Assembly (NCBI GenBank): GCA_963669435.1
Contig: OY770025.1
Location: 3,968,001 to 4,032,000, forward strand
DNA length: 64,000 bases
From: CALJFL01 sp963669435
GTDB taxonomy: Bacteria > Pseudomonadota > Gammaproteobacteria > Pseudomonadales > Halieaceae
Reading direction: 5' to 3'
Shown: positions 17,462 to 24,954 of the stretch, piece by piece
Position numbering within the stretch: position 1 is the stretch's first letter
Layout of the letters: every line of letters starts with the position of its first letter
Notes under the pieces: generated by a model
Told to the model about the DNA's origin: nothing
What the model saw: the letters and a program-made list of their open reading frames with translations, nothing else
Database searches by the model: none
Made by a program: the position numbers and the translations under genes

Positions 17462-17516
17462 TGCACCGAATTGGTTCAGTCATCTGCTTGTTACTCATCA
17501 GGCCCTAAAAATGCCC
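17462..17516 (-). promoter_or_regulatory. NtrC-like palindrome and sigma-54-like core in front of gpgP
   Basis: TGCACC-GAATT-GGTTCA at 17462-17478 differs at one arm position from the NtrC-type TGCACC-N5-GGTGCA. Farther upstream on the minus strand, GGGCATTTTTAGGGC (17502-17516) carries the GG-N10-GC spacing of sigma-54 promoters but is otherwise a poor match. The palindrome would lie in the leader, not in the usual upstream enhancer position, so the call is tentative. The rest of the 377-bp gap 17447-17823 shows no gene or other feature. Confidence 0.3.
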
Positions 17517-17823
17517 TGTTATGGTGCGCCCCATGTCTGCAGCGATGGCGAGCCCCGGCAATTACCAGTTTACCTGCAAGTTTTGAACCAAAGCAGGGCG
17601 TGGCGGCTACGAAAACTGAGTTGGAATCTCCCTTCGCCGCTACGGCGTGTTCTGGACCTTCACCAATCATAGACAAGCCGTTGGCATGTGGTCCGAATAC
17701 AAAGATTTAAAGATTATCCGTGATGCAGCAACGACTTTTGCGAGGGCTGTCTAAGGGGCAATCGGTGGTGCTGGTTACCAACTCTATTCGCGATACGGCC
17801 GGAGGCCTCGGATGGGCAGTTGA

Positions 17824-18687
17824 CTAGTCCTTGGAACGCAGCTTGTTTTTCGCAGTAGCCACGGCTTCGGACATCTTTTGGGTCGCGACGGAAACTGCAC
17901 TTTTGGTTCGATTGATCAGTCGCTCTTTTTCCTGCCGTAGACGCTCGGCTTCCCTGGCGGCCAGACCACCGGCTTCCTCGCGCTTTTTCCTCAGGCGGTC
18001 CTTCTCAAGCTGCTTCTGCAGTTCCTCGCGATATTCCTCAGAGAGTTCGATGCGGACAAGTTTGCTTTCCTCTCGCAACAGGATCCGTACTATTTTCTCC
18101 AGCATCTCATCGGTCAGCTCCGCCGGATCGAAGCGATACCTTGAGCTGGGTTCGTCTTCAAAGTTGCGAAAATCTACGTAGATGCATCGATCGGCGGGTG
18201 AGGACAGAATGCGAATACGAGCGGGCAGTGGGTCAGTGAGGATGAAGGTCGCTCCTCGAATCGTGTACAGCTCATCCAACTGGTTGCGCTGGTGATGCGG
18301 CATATTATGGTCTTCAAGAAGCCTGGCGTGCTGTTCCACGCCTTCTTTGGTGGCCACGTAAAATTCGGTAGGCTGTTGCAGCCTGCATTTGCAGTTGATT
18401 TCAAGCTGTCGAGGGTTCCTGGCGTCGTTGTAGTCGAAATCGTATTCCGACTGGGTGAAAGCCACCCGTGCCAGCGGGTTGGGGTCGAAGGCGTAGCTGC
18501 ACTCAACAGTCGTGTCGATAATATTGAGATTCTTGATTATCTCGTCGAGGTAATCTCTGGCCCGTATCATCACCGGGCGCAACTTGAGCGTATAGAATTC
18601 TTCCTGCGCTTGTTGCTCTTCCCGCGTGGCGAGTTCGGCCGCTTTTATGTCCGCCGCTTGTGACTTTAAGTCGTCAAGAAGTGTCAC
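17824..18687 (-). CDS. Conserved-looking cytoplasmic protein with C-terminal coiled coil, unknown function
   Basis: A 287-aa protein of no family I recognise. It begins with a helical segment (DLKSQAADIKAAELATREEQQAQEEF), has a central region rich in beta strands and aromatic residues (ECSYAFDPNPLARVAF, YDFDYNDARNPRQLEINCKC, RYRFDPAELTDEML), and ends in a long charged helix, likely a coiled coil (ELQKQLEKDRLRKKREEAGG, then EAERLRQEKERLINRTK). There is no signal peptide or membrane helix. Codon use and length support a real gene. It stands alone between gpgP and a divergent small gene, with a 377-bp gap downstream. Confidence 0.72.
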   Translation of the reverse strand: MTLLDDLKSQAADIKAAELATREEQQAQEEFYTLKLRPVMIRARDYLDEIIKNLNIIDTTVECSYAFDPNPLARVAFTQSEYDFDYNDARNPRQLEINCKCRLQQPTEFYVATKEGVEQHARLLEDHNMPHHQRNQLDELYTIRGATFILTDPLPARIRILSSPADRCIYVDFRNFEDEPSSRYRFDPAELTDEMLEKIVRILLREESKLVRIELSEEYREELQKQLEKDRLRKKREEAGGLAAREAERLRQEKERLINRTKSAVSVATQKMSEAVATAKNKLRSKD

Positions 18688-18867
18688 GCTTACCCTTCCA
18701 TCTCCAGTGCATGGTTTCCAAAAGCCTTACTGCATTAGTCTAGCAAAGCCGTGCTTGCTGCCATAGGGGGAGAGCCCTGGCGGAAAAGGTCATGCGGTTG
18801 GCATCTAGTGCAATGGGTCAGGGCCCGATCAGGCTTCACACTACCCTGGTATATAGGGAGTGGTGAT

Positions 18868-19032
18868 ATGTACCTACAAAAAGAGCAAACCCGCGTTAGC
18901 GCTGACGATGCGCGGAAACTGTGGCTGGAGGCCGTGGATGCGTTGATTGAGAACGCCGAGCTAAGGCGACGAATCGAGTTTCTGGAGCGTCAACTGGTCA
19001 TCAATAGCTTTGGGGGCTATCAAACACACTGA
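18868..19032 (+). CDS. Small 54-aa helical protein, unknown function
   Basis: MYLQKEQTRVSADDARKLW begins a short charged protein whose middle (DALIENAELRRRIEFLERQL) looks like a coiled-coil helix with leucines at heptad spacing. The ATG at 18868 is favoured over the longer upstream frame because GGGAG lies seven bases before it and the extension has unlikely composition. No family recognised. The 177 bp to the next gene hold nothing recognisable. A small regulatory or adaptor protein is possible but not supported by more than the helix. Confidence 0.5.
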   Translation: MYLQKEQTRVSADDARKLWLEAVDALIENAELRRRIEFLERQLVINSFGGYQTH

Positions 19033-19209
19033 GTGCCAGACTCTGATGAAGCTGGGGGCGCAATCTCGAAAAGTAGGCGGCGTCAACTTCAAGTAATTAG
19101 TACTAGGTGATCGTAACATATTGATTTAAAATACTTTCCTGAGACAGCCCGGGCTTGCGTGCGGGTTGTAATTTGAGCCCACCACTGTCCTAGAGAAGTT
19201 AACGCCTCG

Positions 19210-20472
19210 ATGCTGCCCATCACCGAGTCACAATACAAGAAGCGCTCCTTTCCCTGGCGCTCAGCGGCAGCGCTGTTTCTGTTCCTGGGGGCCATTGCCG
19301 GGTTTTCCACGGGCGTTTCGGTCAGTGAGCGCCCCGAGGTCGGTTCATCCAGCCTGCTGACGCATGCCTATTACAGTATGACCCTGTTTGTGATGGGCGG
19401 CGCTGACCTGGGCACTCCCCAGGGCGGTCCGTTGTTTGCTCGCATACTGGTTTGGCTAGCCTATTTTGGCTCTCCGACGTTGGCGGCCTGGGCGCTGATT
19501 GAAGCGCTGTTGAAAGCGTTGGCGCCAGGCTCCTGGCAATTACGCGGCCTTAAAGATCACATTATCCTGGTGGGAGCGGGGGAATTGACCCTCAGCTACC
19601 TGAGGGTACTGCGGCGCCACAACAAGAAGATTTCCGTACTTGTGGCCTGCCGGCATTCCACGGAGCAATCCATTCTTGACGAACTCGAGCAGGGCTTTGG
19701 TGCCATAGTGGTCACCGGTGATATCACCCACGAGTTCTTCCTGCGCCAGATGCGTGTCGAGTACGCCCGCAAGATCCTGCTGTTTGCCGACAATAGCCTG
19801 CGCAGCTACGAGGCCGCCAGCATCCTGCTGGACCTGGTACCCGGTATTGGCCCCCGGGTGGTGATTCACTGTGACAAGTTGCGCTTTATGCGGGCGATGG
19901 AAAATACCCGCGTGGCGCGCACCTGTGAGACCTTTAATACTTATCACCTGGCTGCGTCAGGGCTGGTACGCGGTCAGATGCTGGAGCATTTCAGAGAGAC
20001 CAAGCCCAAGGATGTGGTGGTGGTCGCCGGATTCGGGCGCTTTGGGCAATCAGTACTGGAGCAGCTCCAGATGCACGCGGTCAGCGAATTGGCCACCGTC
20101 GCGATTATCGAGATGGACGCGCACCGACGGGTACGGGTTGCCGAAGAGCAGATGACCTTCGTCGGGGATTATCGGCGTGAGATCTATGAAGGCGATATTT
20201 CCAACCCCGACGTGTGGGATCAATTGCACCGCGAGGTGCAGTTGGAGGCGGAGAATACAGTGTTTGTTTTAGGAACCGGGCGTGAGGAAGATAACTTCCG
20301 TACCGCACTGTGGCTGCGCCGCAAGTACCCTGAGTCCATGATTATCACCCGCACCAGTAAGGAGTCCCGCTTTGCCGTCCAGGAGGGCAGGGACCATAAA
20401 ATCATCACGGTGAGCATCAGCCAGCTGTTGGAAGACAATATCCCGCGCAACTGGCTCGACACCAGCCACTAG
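19210..20472 (+). CDS. Potassium channel-like protein: two membrane helices and two RCK/TrkA-N domains
   Basis: A 420-aa protein with helix 1 (AAALFLFLGAIAGFSTGV), a pore-like re-entrant segment (HAYYSMTLFVMGGADLGTP), helix 2 (LVWLAYFGSPTLAAWALIEALL), then two cytoplasmic Rossmann-type RCK domains. The first starts at KDHIILVGAGELTLSYLRVL (about residue 115), the second at KDVVVVAGFGRFGQSVLEQL (about 265), each with a nucleotide-binding G-x-G-x-x-G-like loop. This is the order of MthK/Kch-type channels. The selectivity filter TVGYGD is replaced by MGGADLG, so potassium selectivity or conduction is uncertain. It may be a sensor or a channel of different specificity. It is followed 73 bp later by the dUTPase gene. 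Confidence 0.8.
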   Translation: MLPITESQYKKRSFPWRSAAALFLFLGAIAGFSTGVSVSERPEVGSSSLLTHAYYSMTLFVMGGADLGTPQGGPLFARILVWLAYFGSPTLAAWALIEALLKALAPGSWQLRGLKDHIILVGAGELTLSYLRVLRRHNKKISVLVACRHSTEQSILDELEQGFGAIVVTGDITHEFFLRQMRVEYARKILLFADNSLRSYEAASILLDLVPGIGPRVVIHCDKLRFMRAMENTRVARTCETFNTYHLAASGLVRGQMLEHFRETKPKDVVVVAGFGRFGQSVLEQLQMHAVSELATVAIIEMDAHRRVRVAEEQMTFVGDYRREIYEGDISNPDVWDQLHREVQLEAENTVFVLGTGREEDNFRTALWLRRKYPESMIITRTSKESRFAVQEGRDHKIITVSISQLLEDNIPRNWLDTSH

Positions 20473-20545
20473 TGGCCGATTTCTGTATTTTGGCCGGCAT
20501 CGCTGGTATCCTCACCCGGTCATTTTATCCGCCAGAGAGACTCCC

Positions 20546-21175
20546 TTGAAGCAAGCCCTGATCAACATGCTGACCATGCAGAACAGCATGAATACCCGTG
20601 TTCACCCTCAGTGGATTGAGCAGAATTTCGAGTGGTACCGGGCGATCTGGGTAGAGTGCGGTGAGCTCATCGATCACTATGGCTACAAGTGGTGGAAGAA
20701 GCAGGAGGCAGATATACCCCAGGTGCAACTGGAGGTAATTGATATCTGGCACTTTGGCCTGTCGGCCCTGTTTCGTCCGGGCCTGTCCATTGAGGACCTT
20801 GCAGAGCAGATTGAAGCTGAGCTCTCCGGTCACCAGCTCAGCGGCGCGGATGTCCGTATAGCCACCGAGGCGCTCGCCGAGGACTCGCTGGCAAGCAAAG
20901 GCTTTTCCCCAAGCAAATTCTGGGACCTGATGGTGGCATCGGGGCTCGACTTTGACTCCTTATACACCGCCTACGTGAGCAAAAACGTGCTGAACTTTTT
21001 CCGCCAGGACAATGGCTATAAAGAGGGTAGCTATCTCAAGAACTGGGCTGGCAGGGAAGACAACGAACACCTGGTCGAACTTATCGATCAGTTAGACAAG
21101 TCAGCCGATAACTTTGCCGACCAGGTCTATCAGGCCTTGTCCCAGCGCTACGCGGAAGTCGCCGCAACGGCGTAA
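20546..21175 (+). CDS. dUTP diphosphatase, dimeric all-alpha type
   Basis: Cytoplasmic nucleotide pyrophosphatase of 209 aa that converts dUTP to dUMP, keeping uracil out of DNA and supplying dTMP synthesis. It belongs to the all-alpha NTP pyrophosphohydrolase (MazG-like) superfamily rather than the trimeric Dut type. Signatures are VECGELIDHYGYKWWKKQ with the E-x-x-E-like metal ligands and VQLEVIDIWHFGLSALF, plus KNVLNFFRQDNGYKEG near the end. The start is a TTG with AGAGAG six bases before it; later ATGs would cut the first helix. Four bases separate its stop from the ATG of the winged-helix/nuclease-like gene, so they are co-transcribed. Confidence 0.87.
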   Translation: MKQALINMLTMQNSMNTRVHPQWIEQNFEWYRAIWVECGELIDHYGYKWWKKQEADIPQVQLEVIDIWHFGLSALFRPGLSIEDLAEQIEAELSGHQLSGADVRIATEALAEDSLASKGFSPSKFWDLMVASGLDFDSLYTAYVSKNVLNFFRQDNGYKEGSYLKNWAGREDNEHLVELIDQLDKSADNFADQVYQALSQRYAEVAATA

Positions 21176-21178
21176 TCA

Positions 21179-22072
21179 ATGGGCGAGGAGAACAGGCTTT
21201 CCACTTCGGCGTTGGCTAAGAAGCTATCTATTCCCTCGCAACAACTATTTGTCACCCTGCGCGATTACGGTTGGATTGAACGGCAGGGTGAGCAGTGGAC
21301 GCTCACACCCAAGGGTGAGTTTGAGGGCGGTACTTACCAAAATAGCCGGCGCTTTGGGCGCTACATCGTTTGGCCCGAGGCGATCGAATCCCATCAGCTG
21401 ATTGCTGCCATCGAAAGCAGCCAACGCATTACTGCCGCGGGCATGCAGCGCTACTACCCGCGTCTACACCCACGACAGATTAATCGCGCACTTGCAGAGC
21501 TGGGGTTACAGCACCACAGCATCGTAGGGTGGGAGCTAACCGCGCTCGGCAAAACACTGGGTGGTCAGCAGGAAGAAAGTGAGAACACCGGTGCGCTATA
21601 CGTGACCTGGCCTCATGAAATAGTCGACCACCCGGTGGTGCACCGTGAGCTAATGCGCCATATCGATCACGACGAGATTCGAACTGAGCCGGTTGCGGGC
21701 GGGGAGCCCGATTTGTTTGCCGAGCCCAGCGCCACACCGACAGAATTCCATGGCATTGACGGTCATGTGCTGCAGGGGCCATTGGAGTTACGTGTATGCA
21801 ATTGGTTGTACCTTGCGCAGTTGGCCCATGCCTATCGCCGGGCGTTGCCGACGGAAGAAACTATTCTGGCTGATTTCTACCTGCCGGCGGGCAATGTTTA
21901 TATCGATTGCTGGGAGGCAGACCTGCCCGCGTCCGAGCTGTCCGCTCGCCTGCACAAGAGCAACACGTATAAGGATCTGGGGTTGCGCAATATCGAGGTC
22001 AATGCGGCCGACGCTGAGCGCCTGGACGAGGTGTTGGGGCGAGGCCTGTTAGCCTTTGGGATTCGCTGTTAA
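21179..22072 (+). CDS. Winged-helix protein with nuclease-like C-terminal region
   Basis: A 297-aa cytoplasmic protein. The N-terminal part (LSTSALAKKLSIPSQQLFVTLRDYGWIERQG...GGTY...FGRYIVWPE) resembles the DNA-binding KilA-C/antirepressor-type winged helix: helix-turn-helix, then a wing. A second small helical domain follows (ITAAGMQRYYPRLHPRQINRALAELG). The C-terminal region contains E-x-x-I-L-A-D-F-Y-L-P-A-G-N-V-Y-I-D-C-W-E then SARLHKSNTYKDLGLRNIEV; the D-FYLP-...-VYI-(D/E)-x-W pattern resembles the PD-(D/E)xK nuclease fold seen beside some helicases. Nuclease function is inferred from this pattern only. It shares four bases at its stop with the convergent phhB gene. Confidence 0.7.
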   Translation: MGEENRLSTSALAKKLSIPSQQLFVTLRDYGWIERQGEQWTLTPKGEFEGGTYQNSRRFGRYIVWPEAIESHQLIAAIESSQRITAAGMQRYYPRLHPRQINRALAELGLQHHSIVGWELTALGKTLGGQQEESENTGALYVTWPHEIVDHPVVHRELMRHIDHDEIRTEPVAGGEPDLFAEPSATPTEFHGIDGHVLQGPLELRVCNWLYLAQLAHAYRRALPTEETILADFYLPAGNVYIDCWEADLPASELSARLHKSNTYKDLGLRNIEVNAADAERLDEVLGRGLLAFGIRC

Positions 22073-22353
22073 TTCAGCGCGTTGATCTTCCCGGCCAATT
22101 CAAAGTCTCTCGTGCTGATACCACCGGCGTCGTGGGTGGTCAGGTAAATTTCCACAGTGCCATATACGTTTGACCACTCCGGGTGATGGTCCATTTGCTC
22201 GGCCAGTAACGCCACTCGCGACATGAATCCCCAGGCCCGGTTGAAGTTACCCAGGCGAAACTCGCGGTACAGTTTGCCCTCGCGCAAGCTCCAGCCTGGC
22301 AGCTCGTCCAGTTGCTGGTTGATGTCACTTTCGCTCAGTGCGGGTACTTTCAT
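22069..22353 (-). CDS. phhB: Pterin-4-alpha-carbinolamine dehydratase
   Basis: A 94-aa enzyme that dehydrates 4a-hydroxytetrahydrobiopterin, regenerating the pterin cofactor of aromatic amino acid hydroxylases; length is normal for PCD/DCoH. The conserved stretch AEQMDHHPEWSNVYGTVEIYLTTHDAGGIS includes the catalytic histidines (HH and the H of THD). The N-terminal ELPGWSLREGKLYREF is also family-typical. No phenylalanine hydroxylase gene is nearby, so a role in molybdopterin or folate-type pterin chemistry cannot be excluded. Convergent with the nuclease-like gene, sharing TTAA so that both stops overlap. Confidence 0.93.
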   Translation of the reverse strand: MKVPALSESDINQQLDELPGWSLREGKLYREFRLGNFNRAWGFMSRVALLAEQMDHHPEWSNVYGTVEIYLTTHDAGGISTRDFELAGKINALN

Positions 22354-22394
22354 AGCTGTCGCCTCAGCGTGGCTGACGTGTTGTTGGCTTTAGT

Positions 22395-23489
22395 TTAGCG
22401 CCGCAATAGTAATACGCCACACTCCATGTGCGGGGTATAGGGGAACTGGTCGAATAAGGCGAAGCGTGCAATTCGATGGGTCCTGGTCAGTACGGCGAGA
22501 TTGTTCGCTAGTGTCACCGGATTGCAGGAGATGTAGAGGATCGCGTCGAAGTTGCTGACCATGCCGACTGTTTTGTCATCCAGGCCAGCGCGGGGTGGAT
22601 CTACGAATACCGTACGCAGGTTGTAGTCATTCAGTGGTTTGGGCAGCGCTGCCAGGCGACGAAATTCGCGACTGCCCGACATTGCCTGTACGACTTCCTC
22701 CGCCGACAATCGGATCACGTTGACGTTGTCGATGTTATTGGCCTGGATATTGTGCAGTGCGGCGCGCGTGGACACCTTGGACAGCTCGGTCGCAATAACT
22801 TGGTCAAAGTGCTCCGCCAGCGGCAGAGTAAAATTGCCATTGCCGCAGTACAGTTCGAGTAAATCGCCCTCAAGTTCTGCAGCGGCGTCTCGCGCCCATT
22901 CGATCATCTTTTCGTTGACCTTTGCATTGGGCTGGGTGAATGCCTGCTCATACTGCTGATAGCTGTAGTTCCGCCCGTGCACCGACAGTGTTTCTGTTAC
23001 GTAATCCCGCTCGAGGATCACTTTTTGTTTGCGGCTGCGACCGACGATACTCACCCCCAGGTTAGCGCCCAGGGCGCGGGCTTCATTTTCCCACTGTTCA
23101 TCAAGCCGGCGGTGGTAGACCAGGGTGATCAATGAGTCGCCGGCCAGGGTGTCGAGAAATTCAACCTGGAAGAGTCTGTTCCTTAGTGTTGGCTTACTTT
23201 TTACTTCATCAAGCAGTTGCCCCATGAGTGCCTGAATTCGCGCCGAGGCTACGGGGAACCGTTCGATTCGTACCGGCACCTTGGGCGCGTCAGGTTCGAA
23301 CATCGCGTAGAACGAATCGTCTCCTTCGTGCCACAGCCGAAATTCGGCCCGCATGCGATAGGCTTCTGGCGGTGATTCAATAACGATGGGTGCTGGTGTG
23401 TCGTAGTCCGCAAACATTGCAGTGACGGCACTGACCTTGGTGTCCAGCAGCGCGGCGTAATTCTGCGGTTGTACCTGGGGTAGTGGCAT
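22395..23489 (-). CDS. trmA: tRNA (uracil-5-)-methyltransferase
   Basis: SAM-dependent enzyme making m5U54 in the T-loop of tRNA; 364 aa, almost the length of E. coli TrmA (366). SAM-binding motifs are LLELYCGNGNFTLPLA and TELSKVSTRAA. VFVDPPRAGLD, then YISCNPVTLANNL carries the catalytic cysteine, and the closing MECGVLLLRR holds the general-base glutamate region. The N-terminus lacks a TRAM domain, as usual for TrmA rather than RlmD. It lies 42 bp upstream of phhB on the same strand and is preceded by the tus genes, but a shared transcript is uncertain. Confidence 0.96.
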   Translation of the reverse strand: MPLPQVQPQNYAALLDTKVSAVTAMFADYDTPAPIVIESPPEAYRMRAEFRLWHEGDDSFYAMFEPDAPKVPVRIERFPVASARIQALMGQLLDEVKSKPTLRNRLFQVEFLDTLAGDSLITLVYHRRLDEQWENEARALGANLGVSIVGRSRKQKVILERDYVTETLSVHGRNYSYQQYEQAFTQPNAKVNEKMIEWARDAAAELEGDLLELYCGNGNFTLPLAEHFDQVIATELSKVSTRAALHNIQANNIDNVNVIRLSAEEVVQAMSGSREFRRLAALPKPLNDYNLRTVFVDPPRAGLDDKTVGMVSNFDAILYISCNPVTLANNLAVLTRTHRIARFALFDQFPYTPHMECGVLLLRR

Positions 23490-23525
23490 GGCGGTTACAA
23501 CGATCTCGAAGAGCGGGTCGCGATC

Positions 23526-23852
23526 TTACAGGCAATTATCCGGTTTGGGCAGCCCGGCGATTTTGCTGCCGATCTTGGCCGGCGAGCCAGGGAACAGTGA
23601 CAACAGGTACGCGCTTGAGCCTTTGTCCGGGCCGAGGTTCAGCTTGCAGTACTTCACCAGGGCGCGCATGGCGGGGCTGCTGTCGAATTCGCTGTAAAAC
23701 TGGCGCAGCAGGTGAATAACCTCCCAGTGTGGCGGCGTCAGCGTAATGTCCTCTGAACTCGCTAATTGTTCTGCTGCGGATTCGTTCCAGCGCGTATAGT
23801 CCAACAGGAAACCTTCTTTATCCAGCTCGAGGCCTGGCGGTCCTAATGCCAT
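23526..23852 (-). CDS. tusE: Sulfur relay protein TusE (DsrC family)
   Basis: Small cytoplasmic sulfur carrier of 108 aa, last acceptor in the TusABCDE relay that feeds sulfur to MnmA for 2-thiouridine in tRNA. Family marks are LDKEGFLLDYTRWNESAAEQLA, LTPPHWEVIHLLRQFY, and the flexible tail GLPKPDNCL with the penultimate cysteine (Cys107) that carries the persulfide. The second, upstream cysteine found in true DsrC proteins of dissimilatory sulfur oxidisers is missing, supporting TusE. Its start overlaps the end of tusB by 10 bp. Confidence 0.95.
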   Translation of the reverse strand: MALGPPGLELDKEGFLLDYTRWNESAAEQLASSEDITLTPPHWEVIHLLRQFYSEFDSSPAMRALVKYCKLNLGPDKGSSAYLLSLFPGSPAKIGSKIAGLPKPDNCL

Positions 23853-24130
23853 GCCATTTGCCTGGGATAAGTTTCCGTCAGAGCGACAAAGCCGGCGTAG
23901 TCCACCGCGTTCACGCTTTCGGGTAGCGATTCGGTGAGTCCAGCGGCGGCCAGATCGTCCGCCAACACATACACGGTGGCATTTTTTTGAACGAGCGCTT
24001 TCCAGGCTTCGGGTAACAGCGCATACACGCCGTCACCCAGCAGTAATAGCGCATCGTCAGCGCCTATAGTCGCCATGCAATCACGGAACGCGGTAGAGGC
24101 AGGGAGGGCGTTGAGGGTGTGCAGGATCAT
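23843..24130 (-). CDS. tusB: Sulfur relay protein TusB (DsrH-like)
   Basis: A 95-aa subunit of the heterohexameric TusBCD complex, which passes sulfur from TusA to TusE in tRNA thiolation. It starts MILHTLNALP and contains DALLLLGDGVYALL, a hallmark of DsrH/TusB, then VYVLADDLAAAGL. It overlaps tusE by 10 bp and follows tusC with a one-base gap, so the four tus genes are tightly coupled. Length is normal for the family. Confidence 0.93.
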   Translation of the reverse strand: MILHTLNALPASTAFRDCMATIGADDALLLLGDGVYALLPEAWKALVQKNATVYVLADDLAAAGLTESLPESVNAVDYAGFVALTETYPRQMAWH

Positions 24131-24131
24131 G

Positions 24132-24512
24132 CTAGAAACTGAGCAGGTGTTGATGGCCGCACATCAGGCCGCGAACAGCAGCGGGTGCGAGTAATTGTGC
24201 CTGCGCTGGGAGTGCCGCTGGATCAATGCCGAGTTGCGCGACGGATTGCGCATCAATAAACAACGTCTCAATGTCATACAGCGGTAGAGAGGCGATGTTC
24301 TTGCCCAGATTTTTGCTGCCCGTTGCTGCTGTATCCTGGTCTGGCAGCAACTGCAATACACCATCGCCCAGGAACAACACGTTAACAGCTTGCTCAAAGG
24401 CGCCCGCCGCGAGCGCAGCGTCTATACCTGCCCGGCTCAGGCTGCTGCCATAGGGCGAGTGCCGTAGAACGATCAGCGTGTTGCCAGTAGTGTTCAGAGT
24501 ATCACCCACCAA
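24132..24512 (-). CDS. tusC: Sulfur relay protein TusC (DsrF-like)
   Basis: A 126-aa subunit of the TusBCD complex. TLIVLRHSPYGSSLSRAGIDAALAAGAF and VNVLFLGDGVLQLLPDQD are the conserved N-terminal and central segments of TusC/DsrF. No ATG is available: the frame can start at TTG (24512) or at the next codon GTG (24509), both inside the end of tusD, which it overlaps by about 11 bp. The start is therefore uncertain by a codon or two, and translation is probably coupled to tusD. Confidence 0.92.
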   Translation of the reverse strand: MVGDTLNTTGNTLIVLRHSPYGSSLSRAGIDAALAAGAFEQAVNVLFLGDGVLQLLPDQDTAATGSKNLGKNIASLPLYDIETLFIDAQSVAQLGIDPAALPAQAQLLAPAAVRGLMCGHQHLLSF

Positions 24513-24894
24513 AGGTCACCATGCGCTCAGCATTGCTGGTGGCTTCTACCAACAGACCCAGGCCGCCAATGTTGAAAGCAGGATGCAGCGTGGCTCCCGC
24601 CAAGCTGTAGCGATCGGCTTCTTGTTTGTCGACCACGCCGCGCTTGAGGGCGGAACTGATACAGCACACCAACTCGACCTCGCTCGTTTCGGCAAGCTCG
24701 ACCCATGCATCCAGTAGAGAGCTTTCGTCCTGCGGCGTTACCCGGCTGGAGAGCCCGGTCTCAACGCCGGCGTCCAAAAAGAACACACGCTCAAGGTCAT
24801 GCCCTGCTTGTATTACTGCCGCGGCGAAACGGGCAGCAGCCAGGTTGCCGCTGCCACTGGCGGGTGATGCTGTGACGAGCAGGGAATACTTCAT
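24502..24894 (-). CDS. tusD: Sulfur relay protein TusD (DsrE-like)
   Basis: A 130-aa subunit of TusBCD, holding the active cysteine of the complex. MKYSLLVTASPASGSGNLAAARFAAAVI is the usual start, FLDAGVETGL follows, and VELVCCISSALKRGVVD contains the conserved catalytic Cys. It is the first gene of the tusDCBE set. No Shine-Dalgarno precedes the ATG at 24894; instead a strong terminator hairpin of the upstream yccA-like gene ends 14 bases before it, so the transcript may begin by read-through or from a promoter inside the yccA-like gene. A TTG at 24909, five codons upstream, is an alternative start. Confidence 0.93.
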   Translation of the reverse strand: MKYSLLVTASPASGSGNLAAARFAAAVIQAGHDLERVFFLDAGVETGLSSRVTPQDESSLLDAWVELAETSEVELVCCISSALKRGVVDKQEADRYSLAGATLHPAFNIGGLGLLVEATSNAERMVTFGG

Positions 24895-24907
24895 AAAGGC
24901 AGGAAAC

Positions 24908-24935
24908 AAAAAACCCCGGCATGAGCCGGGGTTTT
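24908..24935 (-). terminator. Rho-independent terminator of the yccA-like gene
   Basis: CCCCGGC (24914-24920), loop ATGA, GCCGGGG (24925-24931), with A6 on the left that reads as T6 after the hairpin on the minus strand. It sits 19 bp after the yccA-like stop and directly in front of tusD. Confidence 0.85.
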
Positions 24936-24954
24936 CGAGATCAATACTCTGCGT

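Noticed and set aside
17381..17710. Plus-strand frames in the gap upstream of gpgP
   Set aside because: No homology or ribosome site recognised; the first part overlaps gpgP antisense.
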